Positions 17,283-25,687 of a stretch of 64,000 bases of DNA are shown here, one piece after another. Source of the DNA: Glutamicibacter ardleyensis (lineage in GTDB: Bacteria > Actinomycetota > Actinomycetes > Actinomycetales > Micrococcaceae); contig NZ_BMKX01000011.1 of assembly GCF_014644555.1 (NCBI RefSeq), positions 62,001 to 126,000 of the forward strand, written 5' to 3'. A program made the position numbers and the translations under genes. The notes beneath the pieces are model-generated. The model saw only the letters and a list, made by a program, of their open reading frames with translations, ran no database searches and was not told where the DNA came from. Position 1 is the stretch's first letter; each line of letters opens with the position of its first letter.

Positions 17283-18809
17283 ATGGCAACTAGCATGCAT
17301 ACACCCCCGATGGCAGGGCTGAGCCCTGAAGAAAGGCAGTCCGTGTGGCGAACGCTCAAATCGCCCCGGCTGCTGAAAACCGAGGTCCTGGCAGGCCTCG
17401 TCGTGGCCCTGGCGCTGATCCCGGAGGCCATCGCCTTCTCGCTGATCGCCGGGGTAGACCCGCGGATCGGCCTCTTCGCCTCCTTCACGATGGCGGTGTC
17501 CATCGCCTTCCTGGGCGGGCGCCCGGCCATGATCTCCGCCGCCACCGCGGCTACCGCCCTGATTATCGCGCCCTTGGTCAAAAGCCACGGCGTGGACTAC
17601 TTCATCGCCGCGGTGATCCTGGCCGGCATCTTCCAGGTCATTCTGGGCATCCTTGGCGTAGCCAAGCTCATGAGGTTTATTCCACGCTCGGTTATGGTGG
17701 GCTTCGTCAACGCCCTGGGCATCCTGATCTTCACTTCCCAGCTGCCCGAACTCATCGATGTGCCCTGGCTGGTCTACCCGCTGACCATTGCCGGACTACT
17801 GGTGATCTACCTGCTGCCGCGGCTGACCAAGACGGTTCCGGCCCCGTTGGTGTCCATCGTGCTGCTCACCGCCGCAGCGATCGTGTTCGCGTTGAACGTG
17901 CCCACCGTGGGCGACAAGGGCGAGCTGCCGCAGAGCCTGCCCAGCCTGTTCATCCCCAATGTGCCGCTGACCTTCGAGACCCTGCAGATCCTCTTCCCGT
18001 TCGCGCTGGGCATGGCGATCGTGGGCCTATTGGAATCCCTGATGACCGCGAAGCTCGTCGATGATGTCACCGACACCCACTCGGACAAGCCGCGCGAATC
18101 CTGGGGCCAGGGTGCGGCGAACATCATTACCGGATTCTTCGGCGGCATGGGCGGCTGCGCCATGGTGGGCCAGACCATGATCAACGTCAAGGCCTCCGGG
18201 GCGCGCACCCGGATCTCCACCTTCCTGGCCGGGGTATTCGTGCTCATCCTGGCGGTGGCGCTGGGCGATATCGTGGCGCAGATCCCGATGGCCGCGCTGG
18301 TCGCCGTGATGATCTTCGTCTCCGTGGCCACCTTCGACTGGCACAGCATCAAGCCCTCCACGCTGCGCATGATGCCCAAGAGCGAGACCATCGTCATGCT
18401 GGTCACCGTCATCTTCACCGTCGCCACCCACAATCTGGCCGTCGGCGTGGGCGTCGGGGTGCTCGCCGCGATGGTGCTCTTCGCCAGCCGCGTGGCGCAC
18501 CTGGTCACCGTGACCCGCACCGTCGAGGAGCACTTCGGTGAGCAGATCGCCAAGTACGAGGTCAACGGCGAGCTGTTCTTCGCCTCCTCCAACGACCTGT
18601 ACACGCAGTTCAGCTACGCCGAGGATCCCGGGCATATCGTCATCGACATGTACAACTCGCACCTGTGGGATGCCTCCACCATCGCGGCCCTGGACTCCAT
18701 TACGGAGAAGTACGAGAAATACGGCAAGACCGTGGAGATCGAAGGGCTGAATACCGCGAGTCTGAAGATGCGCGAACGCCTGGGCGGCAAGCTCGGCGGC
18801 GGGCACTAG
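17283..18809 (+). CDS. SulP-family anion transporter with STAS domain, copy 2
   Basis: 508 aa from ATG 17283, with GGGAG 4 bases upstream. It shares architecture and nearly all motifs with copy 1 (9924-11447): the [20 protein letters not shown] helix, the [20 protein letters not shown] helix and the C-terminal STAS domain ([20 protein letters not shown]) ending in GGKLGGGH. Differences cluster in loops around residues 170-230. The pair is either an in-island duplication followed by divergence or two related acquisitions. The MFS gene follows after 22 bp, so the two are probably co-transcribed. Noticeably G+C-rich compared with the flanks of the island. Confidence 0.9.
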   Translation: MATSMHTPPMAGLSPEERQSVWRTLKSPRLLKTEVLAGLVVALALIPEAIAFSLIAGVDPRIGLFASFTMAVSIAFLGGRPAMISAATAATALIIAPLVKSHGVDYFIAAVILAGIFQVILGILGVAKLMRFIPRSVMVGFVNALGILIFTSQLPELIDVPWLVYPLTIAGLLVIYLLPRLTKTVPAPLVSIVLLTAAAIVFALNVPTVGDKGELPQSLPSLFIPNVPLTFETLQILFPFALGMAIVGLLESLMTAKLVDDVTDTHSDKPRESWGQGAANIITGFFGGMGGCAMVGQTMINVKASGARTRISTFLAGVFVLILAVALGDIVAQIPMAALVAVMIFVSVATFDWHSIKPSTLRMMPKSETIVMLVTVIFTVATHNLAVGVGVGVLAAMVLFASRVAHLVTVTRTVEEHFGEQIAKYEVNGELFFASSNDLYTQFSYAEDPGHIVIDMYNSHLWDASTIAALDSITEKYEKYGKTVEIEGLNTASLKMRERLGGKLGGGH

Positions 18810-18831
18810 AACCGCTAGCCAGGCACCGAGG

Positions 18832-20067
18832 ATGGAAGGCACCCGCGCCCGCGCCGCACACGGACTCCCGGCCGCATGGCTGGGAATCGTCGCGGCCGGC
18901 GGGGTGCTCTCCGCGATGAGCGCCCCGGGGCAGACCGCTGGCCTGTCCGTCTTCACCGATCCGATTATTGCGGATCTGGGCATTAGCCGGTCGGGGGTCT
19001 CGCTGAGCTATCTGATCGGCACGCTGATCGGAGCCCTCGCCCTGCCCTTTCTGGGCCGAGCCATGGACCGTTGGAGCCTGCGTGCCACCATCGCCGGAAT
19101 CGGCCTGGCATTCGCCGGATTCCTTTATGCCCTGAGTTTCGTCGTGGACGCTACCGGCCTCACCTTGGGCTTCACCGGGATTCGCCTGGCCGGGCAGGGT
19201 GCGCTCTCACTCGCGGCGACGACCTTGGTCGCCCGGTCCATCACCCGCCACCGCGGGCTGGCCTTGGGCTTATCGAGTGCTATCGGCTCAGGCGGAATCT
19301 CCATTGCCCCCTTTGCCCTCTCCGGCCTCGTGGCCGGCGTGGGCATTCAGGCCGCGTGGCGCCTGGAGGCGCTTGCCGTGCTGTGCATAGTGGTGCCGAC
19401 CGCGCTGCTGCTGCGCGGAGCGTCCGGGCGGAAGCCGCCGGTTCGCCTGGACGCCGGGTTCCCGGATGCGGATGGCAGCGGATGGACGCTGGCTCAGGCC
19501 TCGCGCACCGCAATGTTCTGGATGCTCGTCGCGGGCGTGTCCGTCACTGGCTTGCTGACTACCGCCTTGGCATTTCACCAGATCTCGGTGCTGGGCGCCC
19601 AGGGGCTGGGGCCGGCCAAGGCGGCAGCGAACTTCCTGCCGCAAACCATCAGCGGCATCGCGGCCACGCTGGGCGCCGGGGCGCTGGCGGACCGCATTGC
19701 GCCTAAATACTGCGTCACCTTCTCGATGGCTGCCATGGCCGCGGCTCTGCTCCTCGTCCCGAGTGTTTCCCCGGGGTGGCCGGCCATTGCCTTTGGGCTA
19801 GTGCTCGGGGCGGCGGGCGGTAGCCTGCGCGGTATTGAAGCGGCAGCTTTCTCGCGCTACTTCGGTACGGTCCATATCGGTTCCATTCGCGGATTTGCCA
19901 CCTCGATTGGGTTGGCGGCGACCGCCCTCGGGCCGATTTTGCTTTCTCTGGCCCGCGACATAGCGGGCAATTACGTCGGCCCGCTGCTGGTTTTTGCCGC
20001 GTTGCCCCTGGTGGTGGGCGTCATGTCGGTGCTTATCCGCGAACCCCGGGCCCTTGCGGCGCATTAG
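18832..20067 (+). CDS. Major facilitator superfamily transporter
   Basis: 411 aa with about 12 hydrophobic segments in two halves. The first loop signature is FLGRAMDRWSLR (variant of GxLaDrxGrr) after the second helix; the central loop is at about residues 195-215. The N-terminal part (GVLSAMSAPGQTAGLSVFTDPIIADLGISRSGVSLSY) is like the oxalate/formate-type or CynX-like MFS members. Substrate is unknown. Start ATG 18832, 22 bp after sulP2, suggests a two-gene operon. Confidence 0.85.
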   Translation: MEGTRARAAHGLPAAWLGIVAAGGVLSAMSAPGQTAGLSVFTDPIIADLGISRSGVSLSYLIGTLIGALALPFLGRAMDRWSLRATIAGIGLAFAGFLYALSFVVDATGLTLGFTGIRLAGQGALSLAATTLVARSITRHRGLALGLSSAIGSGGISIAPFALSGLVAGVGIQAAWRLEALAVLCIVVPTALLLRGASGRKPPVRLDAGFPDADGSGWTLAQASRTAMFWMLVAGVSVTGLLTTALAFHQISVLGAQGLGPAKAAANFLPQTISGIAATLGAGALADRIAPKYCVTFSMAAMAAALLLVPSVSPGWPAIAFGLVLGAAGGSLRGIEAAAFSRYFGTVHIGSIRGFATSIGLAATALGPILLSLARDIAGNYVGPLLVFAALPLVVGVMSVLIREPRALAAH

Positions 20068-20127
20068 GTTCTGATGGCCGGGGCGGCTGCGGATGGACGC
20101 CTTCAGGCCGTTTGCTGGCGAAGGAAA

Positions 20128-20152
20128 ATGACCGTTACGTTATGTTAGAGTC
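20128..20152 (+). promoter_or_regulatory. MerR-type operator before the universal stress protein gene
   Basis: ATGACCG-TTACGTTATG-TTAGAGTC ends 5 bp before the USP start codon at 20158. The outer bases GAC/GTC and several inner pairs are symmetrical. The core TTACGTTATG is identical to that at prfC. ATGACC could act as a -35 with a long spacer, but the following bases run straight into the ORF, so the exact promoter geometry is unresolved. Confidence 0.55.
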
Positions 20153-20157
20153 CCAAT

Positions 20158-20943
20158 ATGACGACTATCACCGATGCCATACTCCTGGGCTATGGCGGTT
20201 CCGAACATAGTAAAACGGCTCTGGCATGGGCTGATGAACTCGCTGTCGAGCTTTCGCGGCCGCTGCAGGTGTTTGTGTCCGCACTGCATGTTGCCGCAGT
20301 TGCGGATGTCCCGAAGGAATACCAGGCAGCCCACGTCTCCGATGAACTCGACCGGATTCTGGCCTCGGCAAAGACCGGAAACTCCGCTGTGTCCACCGTG
20401 CTTCGAACGCCCGGGGAGGCGCTGGTTGATGCGGCGGAATCGGCCTACCTCACGGTCTTGGGGGCGCGCACCCAAGGTCCGCTGCAAAGTGTGCTGAACG
20501 GGTCCGTCAGCCAATACGTGATACGCCACGCGTCCGGACCGGTGGTGGTGGTGCGTGAGCTGCCCTCCGCGCGCGCAGGGCGGATCGTAGTCGGAGTCGA
20601 TGGGTCCGAGCACAGCCTCAGGGCGCTGGAGTTTGCCATGCGCCATGCTCAAGAAACTTCCAGAAGCGTGCTTGCCCTCCAGGTCTTCAAGCAGCCTGAA
20701 AAAGCCACTGACGCACACATCGAACAGGCGACCGCGAGGGTAACCGAGAACTTTTCCGGTGTTCGGACAGAGGTTCGGCGGGTGCAGGGTATCGCTGCGG
20801 AGGAGATCGCCAAGGCTAGCGGCGATGCCGACTTGCTGGTGATAGGCACCCGAGGGCAAGGACCCATCCGCACGTTGCTGCTTGGCTCAGTCACCCAGTC
20901 TGTGCTGGAGCGTGCCGCGTGCCCCGTGGCAGTAATTCATTAA
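20158..20943 (+). CDS. Tandem-domain universal stress protein
   Basis: 261 aa made of two UspA domains (about 5-135 and 140-261). Domain 1 starts ILLGYGGSEHSKTALAWA; domain 2 starts IVVGVDGSEHSLRALEFA and ends with the ATP-binding signature GTRGQGPIRTLLLGSVTQSVL. In domain 1 the corresponding GARTQGPLQSVLNGSVSQYV is also close to the G2xG9xG(S/T) pattern, so both sites may bind nucleotide. Such proteins support survival under starvation, redox or envelope stress. The MerR-type motif directly upstream suggests it belongs to the island regulon. If the message begins near the ATG, translation may be leaderless. Confidence 0.9.
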   Translation: MTTITDAILLGYGGSEHSKTALAWADELAVELSRPLQVFVSALHVAAVADVPKEYQAAHVSDELDRILASAKTGNSAVSTVLRTPGEALVDAAESAYLTVLGARTQGPLQSVLNGSVSQYVIRHASGPVVVVRELPSARAGRIVVGVDGSEHSLRALEFAMRHAQETSRSVLALQVFKQPEKATDAHIEQATARVTENFSGVRTEVRRVQGIAAEEIAKASGDADLLVIGTRGQGPIRTLLLGSVTQSVLERAACPVAVIH

Positions 20944-21416
20944 CGACAAATACCAGGGCTGCGGGTGGACCTAGGCCCCGCCGGGGAACAGGCTTCCGGC
21001 GGCATGTCCGTAGCCGCGATGGCCGGGCATATGCGATACCAATATCGTCCACACCAGGTCACAACATCAACAGATCCAAGTAAACTTCGGATCATGGCAG
21101 AGCGAATGACTGGAAAGGCAATGCAGGGAATTAGCCCAAAAAGGTGAAGCTCGGCCGACATCTGCTCTGTCGCAAGTTGCACCCGGAAGCGCCGTAAAAC
21201 CCGGCGTTGCGCCTGTTCAGAGGCAGGAGGTTCCTGGATGAAAGTGCTTTGGCTGACTCGGCGCTTGCTGAGCTTCGCTGCTGTTTCCTGCGCCACGGTG
21301 CGCCCCGCACGGCTTACTTCCGCGCGGCCGGAACCGGAGCTGCAGATCCGGTTGCCACGGCTGCTGCGGCGCCCACTTGCAATATCCCCATCGCCACAAC
21401 TAGAGAACGGTTTTTC
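20944..21416. other. Gap between the USP gene and RNase J
   Basis: The RNase J frame is open back to 21207 without a convincing ribosome site, so an N-terminal extension of up to 70 residues is possible but looks compositionally unlike protein. No MerR-type motif, RNA or terminator is evident. Confidence 0.4.
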
Positions 21417-23093
21417 ATGACCAGAAAACGACATTCACCGCCACGCCCCCTCGCCGCGGGAACCATACGGATCACCCCCTTGGGCGGCCTCGGTGAGATC
21501 GGACGCAACATGACGGTCTTCGAATACGCCGGCAAGCTGCTGATCGTTGATTGCGGCGTCCTGTTTCCCGAGGAGCATCATCCCGGTGTAGACGTGATCC
21601 TGCCCGATTTTTCGGCTCTCCGTGACCGTCTCGACGATATCGTTGGCCTAGTGATTACCCACGGCCACGAGGATCACATCGGCGGGATCCCCTATTTGCT
21701 CCGCGAGCGAAGCGATATCCCACTGATCTCGGCACGGTTGAGCCTGGCCTTCGTGAAAACGAAACTGCAGGAGCACCGAATCACCCCAAAGACGGTTCAA
21801 GTCAAGGAAGGGGAGAAGAAAAAAGTCGGCCCATTCGACCTCGAATTCCTTGCCGTGAACCACTCCATTCCCGATGGTCTCGCCGTGGCCATAACCACGC
21901 CGGCCGGGAAGATCCTGCATACCGGCGACTTCAAGATGGACCAGTTCCCGCTGGACCGCCGTATCACCGATCTGGCCGGTTTCGCCCGACTGGGCGAAGA
22001 AGGCGTGGACCTGTTCCTCGTGGATTCCACCAACGCCGATGTCCCGGGTTTCATGGCAGCTGAAGCCGACCTCGCACCGGCCATCGACACCGTCATGCGC
22101 ACCGCGCCACGCCGAGTCATAGTCTCCAGCTTCGCCTCGCATGTGCACCGCATCCAGCAGGTTATCAATTCCGCGCATCAGCACGGGCGCAAGGTCGCCT
22201 TCGTGGGCAGATCCATGGTCCGGAACATGGGGACCGCGAAAGAACTGGGCTACCTGAAAATCCCACGCGGGGTTCTGGTGGAGTTCAAGGCGGCCGAAAA
22301 AATGGCACCGGAAAAAGTAGTCATCATCTGCACGGGTTCCCAGGGCGAGCCCATGGCGGCACTGGCGCGGATGGCCAGCCAGGACCATGTCATTGACCTC
22401 GTCCAGGATGACACGATCCTGCTGGCGTCCTCCCTCATCCCGGGCAACGAGACGGCGATCTACCGCCTCATCAACGACCTGACCAAGCTTGGCGCCAACG
22501 TCGTGCACAAGGGCAATGCGAAGGTGCATGTCTCCGGGCATGCCTCGGCCGGAGAACTGGTCTACTGCTACAACCTGGTCCGGCCCAAGAACGTCATGCC
22601 CGTGCACGGAGAGCCACGCCATTTGAAGGCCAATGCCGAGCTGGCGATCCGCACCGGAGTCGATCCTGACAACGTCTTGATCACCCAGGACGGAACCGTT
22701 GTCGACCTCGTCAACGGCCGCGCACGCGTTGCCGGCAGCATTCCGTCCGACTATGTATACGTCGAGAACATGGTCGCCGGTGCCGCCACCGAGGAATCCC
22801 TCCAGGACCGCGTTCGACTGGCCGAAGACGGCGCGTTGAGCGTCTTGATTATCCTGGATCCGGAGACCGGCGTCCTGGAGGAAGCGCCTGAGTTCTTCCC
22901 GGTGGGATTCAAATTCTCCGCGCAGGAACGCAGCAAGGCCACCGGCGTAGTGCAGAAGGCCTGCTCCGGGGCCAAGGGCTCCAAGGCCGGAACCTCCGTC
23001 GAGGGCATAATTGTCGAGGCGCTCACGCGGTGGACGGACCGTGCACTGCGGCGCAAGCCGGTGATCACCGTGATCATCGTGGATGCGATCTAA
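21417..23093 (+). CDS. rnj: Ribonuclease J (metallo-beta-lactamase/beta-CASP RNase)
   Basis: 558 aa, close to the usual 550-560. ITPLGGLGEIGRNMTVFEY opens the metallo-beta-lactamase fold. The zinc motif HGHEDHIGG and the downstream NHSIPDG and HTGDFKMD motifs are intact. The beta-CASP part has VASF-like VSSFASHVHR, VGRSMVRNM and GSQGEPMAAL, then SGHAS and PVHGEPRH. RNase J has endo- and 5'-exonuclease activity in mRNA decay and rRNA maturation. ATG 21417 is chosen by alignment to family starts (short basic tail before LAAGTIRI). It is the last cargo gene, next to the right border. Actinobacteria normally carry a chromosomal rnj near dapA, so this is probably an extra copy (inference). Confidence 0.93.
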   Translation: MTRKRHSPPRPLAAGTIRITPLGGLGEIGRNMTVFEYAGKLLIVDCGVLFPEEHHPGVDVILPDFSALRDRLDDIVGLVITHGHEDHIGGIPYLLRERSDIPLISARLSLAFVKTKLQEHRITPKTVQVKEGEKKKVGPFDLEFLAVNHSIPDGLAVAITTPAGKILHTGDFKMDQFPLDRRITDLAGFARLGEEGVDLFLVDSTNADVPGFMAAEADLAPAIDTVMRTAPRRVIVSSFASHVHRIQQVINSAHQHGRKVAFVGRSMVRNMGTAKELGYLKIPRGVLVEFKAAEKMAPEKVVIICTGSQGEPMAALARMASQDHVIDLVQDDTILLASSLIPGNETAIYRLINDLTKLGANVVHKGNAKVHVSGHASAGELVYCYNLVRPKNVMPVHGEPRHLKANAELAIRTGVDPDNVLITQDGTVVDLVNGRARVAGSIPSDYVYVENMVAGAATEESLQDRVRLAEDGALSVLIILDPETGVLEEAPEFFPVGFKFSAQERSKATGVVQKACSGAKGSKAGTSVEGIIVEALTRWTDRALRRKPVITVIIVDAI

Positions 23094-23214
23094 GCGGTAT
23101 GAGCTTCCTGATGCCTCGGCGCTGGTAGAACTCTTCATCGTCGAATTCGTTGGCGGGTTGCTTACCGATGAATTGGACGCCGCACTGGAGCGCTTTGAGA
23201 TTGGCTCTAGCCAT
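23074..23214 (-). CDS. Possible small ORF (46 aa) at the right end of the island
   Basis: ATG 23214 opens a 46-residue frame (MARANLKALQCGVQFIGKQP..., then EFDDEEFYQRRGIRKL) that ends inside the 3' end of RNase J on the opposite strand. Composition looks protein-like and it sits just inside the island border, but there is no strong ribosome site and I recognise no family. It may be a remnant of a small regulatory gene. Confidence 0.25.
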   Translation of the reverse strand: MARANLKALQCGVQFIGKQPANEFDDEEFYQRRGIRKLIPLRSHPR

Positions 23215-23305
23215 TTTCAGGTCAACTCACCTCTTTCGTTATGCCACTAAGCATTTCACTGGATCGGGTGGAATACGCCACTGACGAATAGGCGACAATA
23301 CCGGT

Positions 23306-23761
23306 AGTCGCAGATACCCCTACGCAGACCGGCACCCCGATCGACTGAGTAATTGCGGCGCGGATCTGCACGGCAGTGTCACGGACTTGTTCCAGCGTTC
23401 CGTTGAGGCCGATAAATGATTCGTCGATGGAATACACTTCCTGCCAGGTGCCGAAGCGGCCCAGGAGTTCCATCACCCGTGCCGATATATCCCCGTATAG
23501 CTCGTAGTTACTCGAACGCACCGCAAGATTGTGGCTGTCCATGAGGCGGCGTACTTTAAAAAATGGCTCGCCCGTGGCTATTCCTAGGTCTTTGGCTTCC
23601 TGTGATCTGGCGACGACGCAACCATCATTATTGGAGAGCACCACTACCGGACGATTACGCAAAGAATAGTCAAAGATGCGTTCGCAAGAGACATAAAAGT
23701 TATTCACGTCTACTAAAGCAACGTGATCACTGTGCCCGGATGTTCGCGGTTCAGCGGACAT
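23306..23761 (-). pseudogene. umuC: umuC, N-terminal part (codons 1-152), cut by the island
   Basis: The fragment begins [30 protein letters not shown] and includes the palm and fingers of a UmuC-type Y-family polymerase: the first metal-binding Asp in [12 protein letters not shown], the DGC loop [11 protein letters not shown], and [10 protein letters not shown] with the second Asp-Glu pair. Native sequence stops after [11 protein letters not shown] (residue 152). The frame runs on 27 codons into island DNA (to 23222), giving an unrelated tail. The start overlaps the umuD 3' end by 11 bp, the usual coupling in umuDC operons. Without the little-finger and HhH domains at 1855-2718 the product cannot be a working polymerase. 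Confidence 0.94.
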
Positions 23762-24167
23762 AGTGCAGACACCTAGTGATCACGCCGAAGACCTCAACTT
23801 CGTCTCCTTCGGTGAGGAGCACCGGTAACGGTGACTCATCGCTGAGTAATCCCACTTGTGAGCCCTCTGTCTGCCACCGGCGTACCAGCATCTGCCCGTT
23901 CAAGCTCACCACAATCATGGTGCCGTGTTTAACCGGCAGGGAACGGTCCACGATGATCTCATCGCCGTCATAAATTCCGGCAGAGTGCATCGAGTGACCC
24001 GATACCCGCATGATGAACGTGGCAACCCGATCATGAACGAGCAACCTATTCAGATCCAGCCCGCCATCAAAATAGTCACGCGCTGGGGATGGAAACCCCA
24101 TCGCGGAAACGGCCTGCACCGGCCCTTGGGCTGCTCCTGGAGGCATCACTGATTCGGCATCCCGCAT
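23751..24167 (-). CDS. umuD: UmuD-like S24 peptidase, probably inactive
   Basis: 138 aa. GFPSPARDY (the self-cleavage region, expected cut before G24), VSGHSM with the catalytic Ser (S59) and [11 protein letters not shown] match UmuD and LexA. The catalytic lysine should lie in the strand NGQMLVRRW, where UmuD has FTVKKL; here the position reads Arg (R96, codon CGC). With Lys replaced the Ser/Lys dyad is broken, so self-cleavage to UmuD' should fail. AAGGGTGG lies 7 bases before the ATG, and a LexA-like box is just upstream. The substitution fits loss of selection after umuC was split, though the order of events is not shown. Confidence 0.9.
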   Translation of the reverse strand: MRDAESVMPPGAAQGPVQAVSAMGFPSPARDYFDGGLDLNRLLVHDRVATFIMRVSGHSMHSAGIYDGDEIIVDRSLPVKHGTMIVVSLNGQMLVRRWQTEGSQVGLLSDESPLPVLLTEGDEVEVFGVITRCLHYVR

Positions 24168-24185
24168 CTAGACACCACCCTTAGC

Positions 24186-24201
24186 TAGAACAAACATTCG
24201 A
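24186..24201 (-). promoter_or_regulatory. LexA (SOS) box upstream of umuD
   Basis: TAGAACAAACATTCGA contains GAAC-N4-ATTC, one mismatch from the actinobacterial/Gram-positive consensus GAAC-N4-GTTC with the usual flanking TCGA on one side. It lies 18 bp before the umuD start, the expected place for SOS control. Confidence 0.65.
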
Positions 24202-24239
24202 ATACTAAGAATTGTACAGTGCGTGTGTGATAACTAAAC

Positions 24240-25490
24240 TCAGCTGAGGGTTGGCGCCGAAACAGGCTTGCTGTTCACGATTCTTTTGGTGTTCGCCAGA
24301 GCAATCACAAGGCATAAGATTTGGGTGAGCACCGGCACCGCGGGTAATACATAGCACCAGGCGGGCAGTTCTCCATCCGGGAAATATCCGGCAAAAGCCA
24401 CAATTTGTTTAGAGCCAATCGACAGAATCAGGTAGCTCAGAGCCAACGCACCGAACATCGTGCGTCGCAGTACCGGCTTGAGCTCCAACGCTACGACAAC
24501 CCACGCAAACGTGATGACCGGCAACCAGACCCAGTGATGGGACCAGCTCACCGGGGATACAAGCAAGGGGCAGGCGGAAGCAATGCCGAGCAACACCACA
24601 GGTTTTTGGTGCCCATAGAGCTTCCACAGCAGGGCAACAAAAGAAAGCCCTACACCGAGCGCCAAGATGAGCCACACTAAGGATGGTGCGTTCAGCCGCT
24701 CAAGCAGTCCTTGCAGAGATACGTTGTCGATATACCCCACGTTTCCTACCCGCGATGGATCCTGCACCACGTCCAGCCAATAGTCCAAGGTGTTCTGTGT
24801 CTGGAAAATTAGGCCTACAAGCTGGGTGCCTATAAAAGTGGCAATTCCAACGAACATCGCACGCCATTTACGCATGGCAAAGGGCAGGATCAAAAACGCG
24901 ATCGGCGTCAGCTTGATCCCGGCACAGATTCCTACGGCAATCACAAACGGCATCAACGACTTGTAACGCACGAAGGTGAGGTAACAGGCACCGAGAATCA
25001 AGATGTTGATCTGTCCAAACCATACGGTGTCGCGGAAGGGAGCCGACATCAGCATTAAGCTGGTCAAGGTCAGCGGCGTGAGCACCGAATTAAGTGCAGG
25101 CCATTTTCCCGCCACTCGTGTGGCCAAGTCTTTGGCAACAAAAAAAGTCAGGGTAATCGAGGCAGCCATGGTGAGCGTAACCGACACCCAGTAGGGGAAA
25201 AATGCCATCGGCAAGAACAAAATAGCCGCAAATGTCGGGTAAGTAAACGGTAGCCCAGGCGAATTCACCGGACCCACGAACGGTCCATAAAGGGCTTCGG
25301 GTTCACGCAATAGCGTCAAGGCACCTTCGCGATATACCGATAGATCCCACCCGGTCGGTTCAATGGCAACCAGCACAACAACTAGTGCCGCGACCATCAG
25401 AATTTCAAGGACTGCCGTGCCTGGATGGACCTTACGAAAAATTGAAGAACGAATCTTCTTACACCCCTTATGGTGATCGTTTTGAGCCAA
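24240..25490 (-). CDS. GT87-family polyprenol-phosphate-dependent mannosyltransferase (DUF2029)
   Basis: 416 aa with about ten hydrophobic segments. The family motif near the first loop, PTGWDLSVYREGA, supplies the catalytic Asp after helix 1; PFTYPTFAAILFLPMAFF and WFGQINILILGACYL are typical GT87 segments, and VSPVSWSHHWVW is the conserved late loop. Members such as PimE add mannose from polyprenyl-phosphate-mannose to lipomannan or PIM precursors on the outer face of the membrane. The start is a TTG (25490) with a weak ribosome site; no ATG precedes the first membrane helix, so the exact start is uncertain. Confidence 0.85.
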   Translation of the reverse strand: MAQNDHHKGCKKIRSSIFRKVHPGTAVLEILMVAALVVVLVAIEPTGWDLSVYREGALTLLREPEALYGPFVGPVNSPGLPFTYPTFAAILFLPMAFFPYWVSVTLTMAASITLTFFVAKDLATRVAGKWPALNSVLTPLTLTSLMLMSAPFRDTVWFGQINILILGACYLTFVRYKSLMPFVIAVGICAGIKLTPIAFLILPFAMRKWRAMFVGIATFIGTQLVGLIFQTQNTLDYWLDVVQDPSRVGNVGYIDNVSLQGLLERLNAPSLVWLILALGVGLSFVALLWKLYGHQKPVVLLGIASACPLLVSPVSWSHHWVWLPVITFAWVVVALELKPVLRRTMFGALALSYLILSIGSKQIVAFAGYFPDGELPAWCYVLPAVPVLTQILCLVIALANTKRIVNSKPVSAPTLS

Positions 25491-25687
25491 TCCGCCCGAT
25501 TCGGCTTTTTACCCGCACCCCGCGATCATTCGACCGGCGGCCAAAGGCATACAACCACCCTATTTTATCGATTTATCGAGTTTTGTGTTGCACCTTCGGC
25601 TTCTTCACGTTTAACGCGCGCCACGTCACGCTTTATGGTTAGAAGGAAGGCACCGTTTCGGGTGTCTCGCTACGTTGGAGGTGCCAG

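Larger units (their letters stand above)
2719..23305. mobile_element. Genomic island of about 20.6 kb integrated in umuC
   Basis: Both borders are seen by rebuilding umuC. On the minus strand, native sequence runs to GCGACTA at the right junction (23305-23311) and resumes at TTAAAACCCTTGCT at the left junction (2706-2719). Only 1-2 bases (TA) are shared by both junctions, so there is no long target duplication. The tyrosine recombinase gene starts 160 bp inside the left border, as is usual for integrase-driven elements. The ends do not form a long inverted repeat, though both carry a TATTG(T)CG motif 10-15 bp inside. Cargo includes a truncated transposase, two MerR regulators, two SulP transporters, prfC, an acyltransferase, an MFS protein, a USP and RNase J. 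No plasmid replication or conjugation genes are seen. Confidence 0.88.

Noticed and set aside
9924-18809. SulP pair as terminal repeats of a composite transposon
   Set aside because: The repeats are whole transporter genes with diverged sequence and no transposase between them; duplication or separate gain is simpler.
21648-23138. Long minus-strand open frame (496 codons) opposite RNase J
   Set aside because: It is the antisense shadow of a clearly conserved RNase J gene in a G+C-rich region; its residues show no family motifs.
1855-23761. Two separate DNA polymerase genes
   Set aside because: Neither part is complete; they join precisely into one UmuC, so they are halves of one gene.
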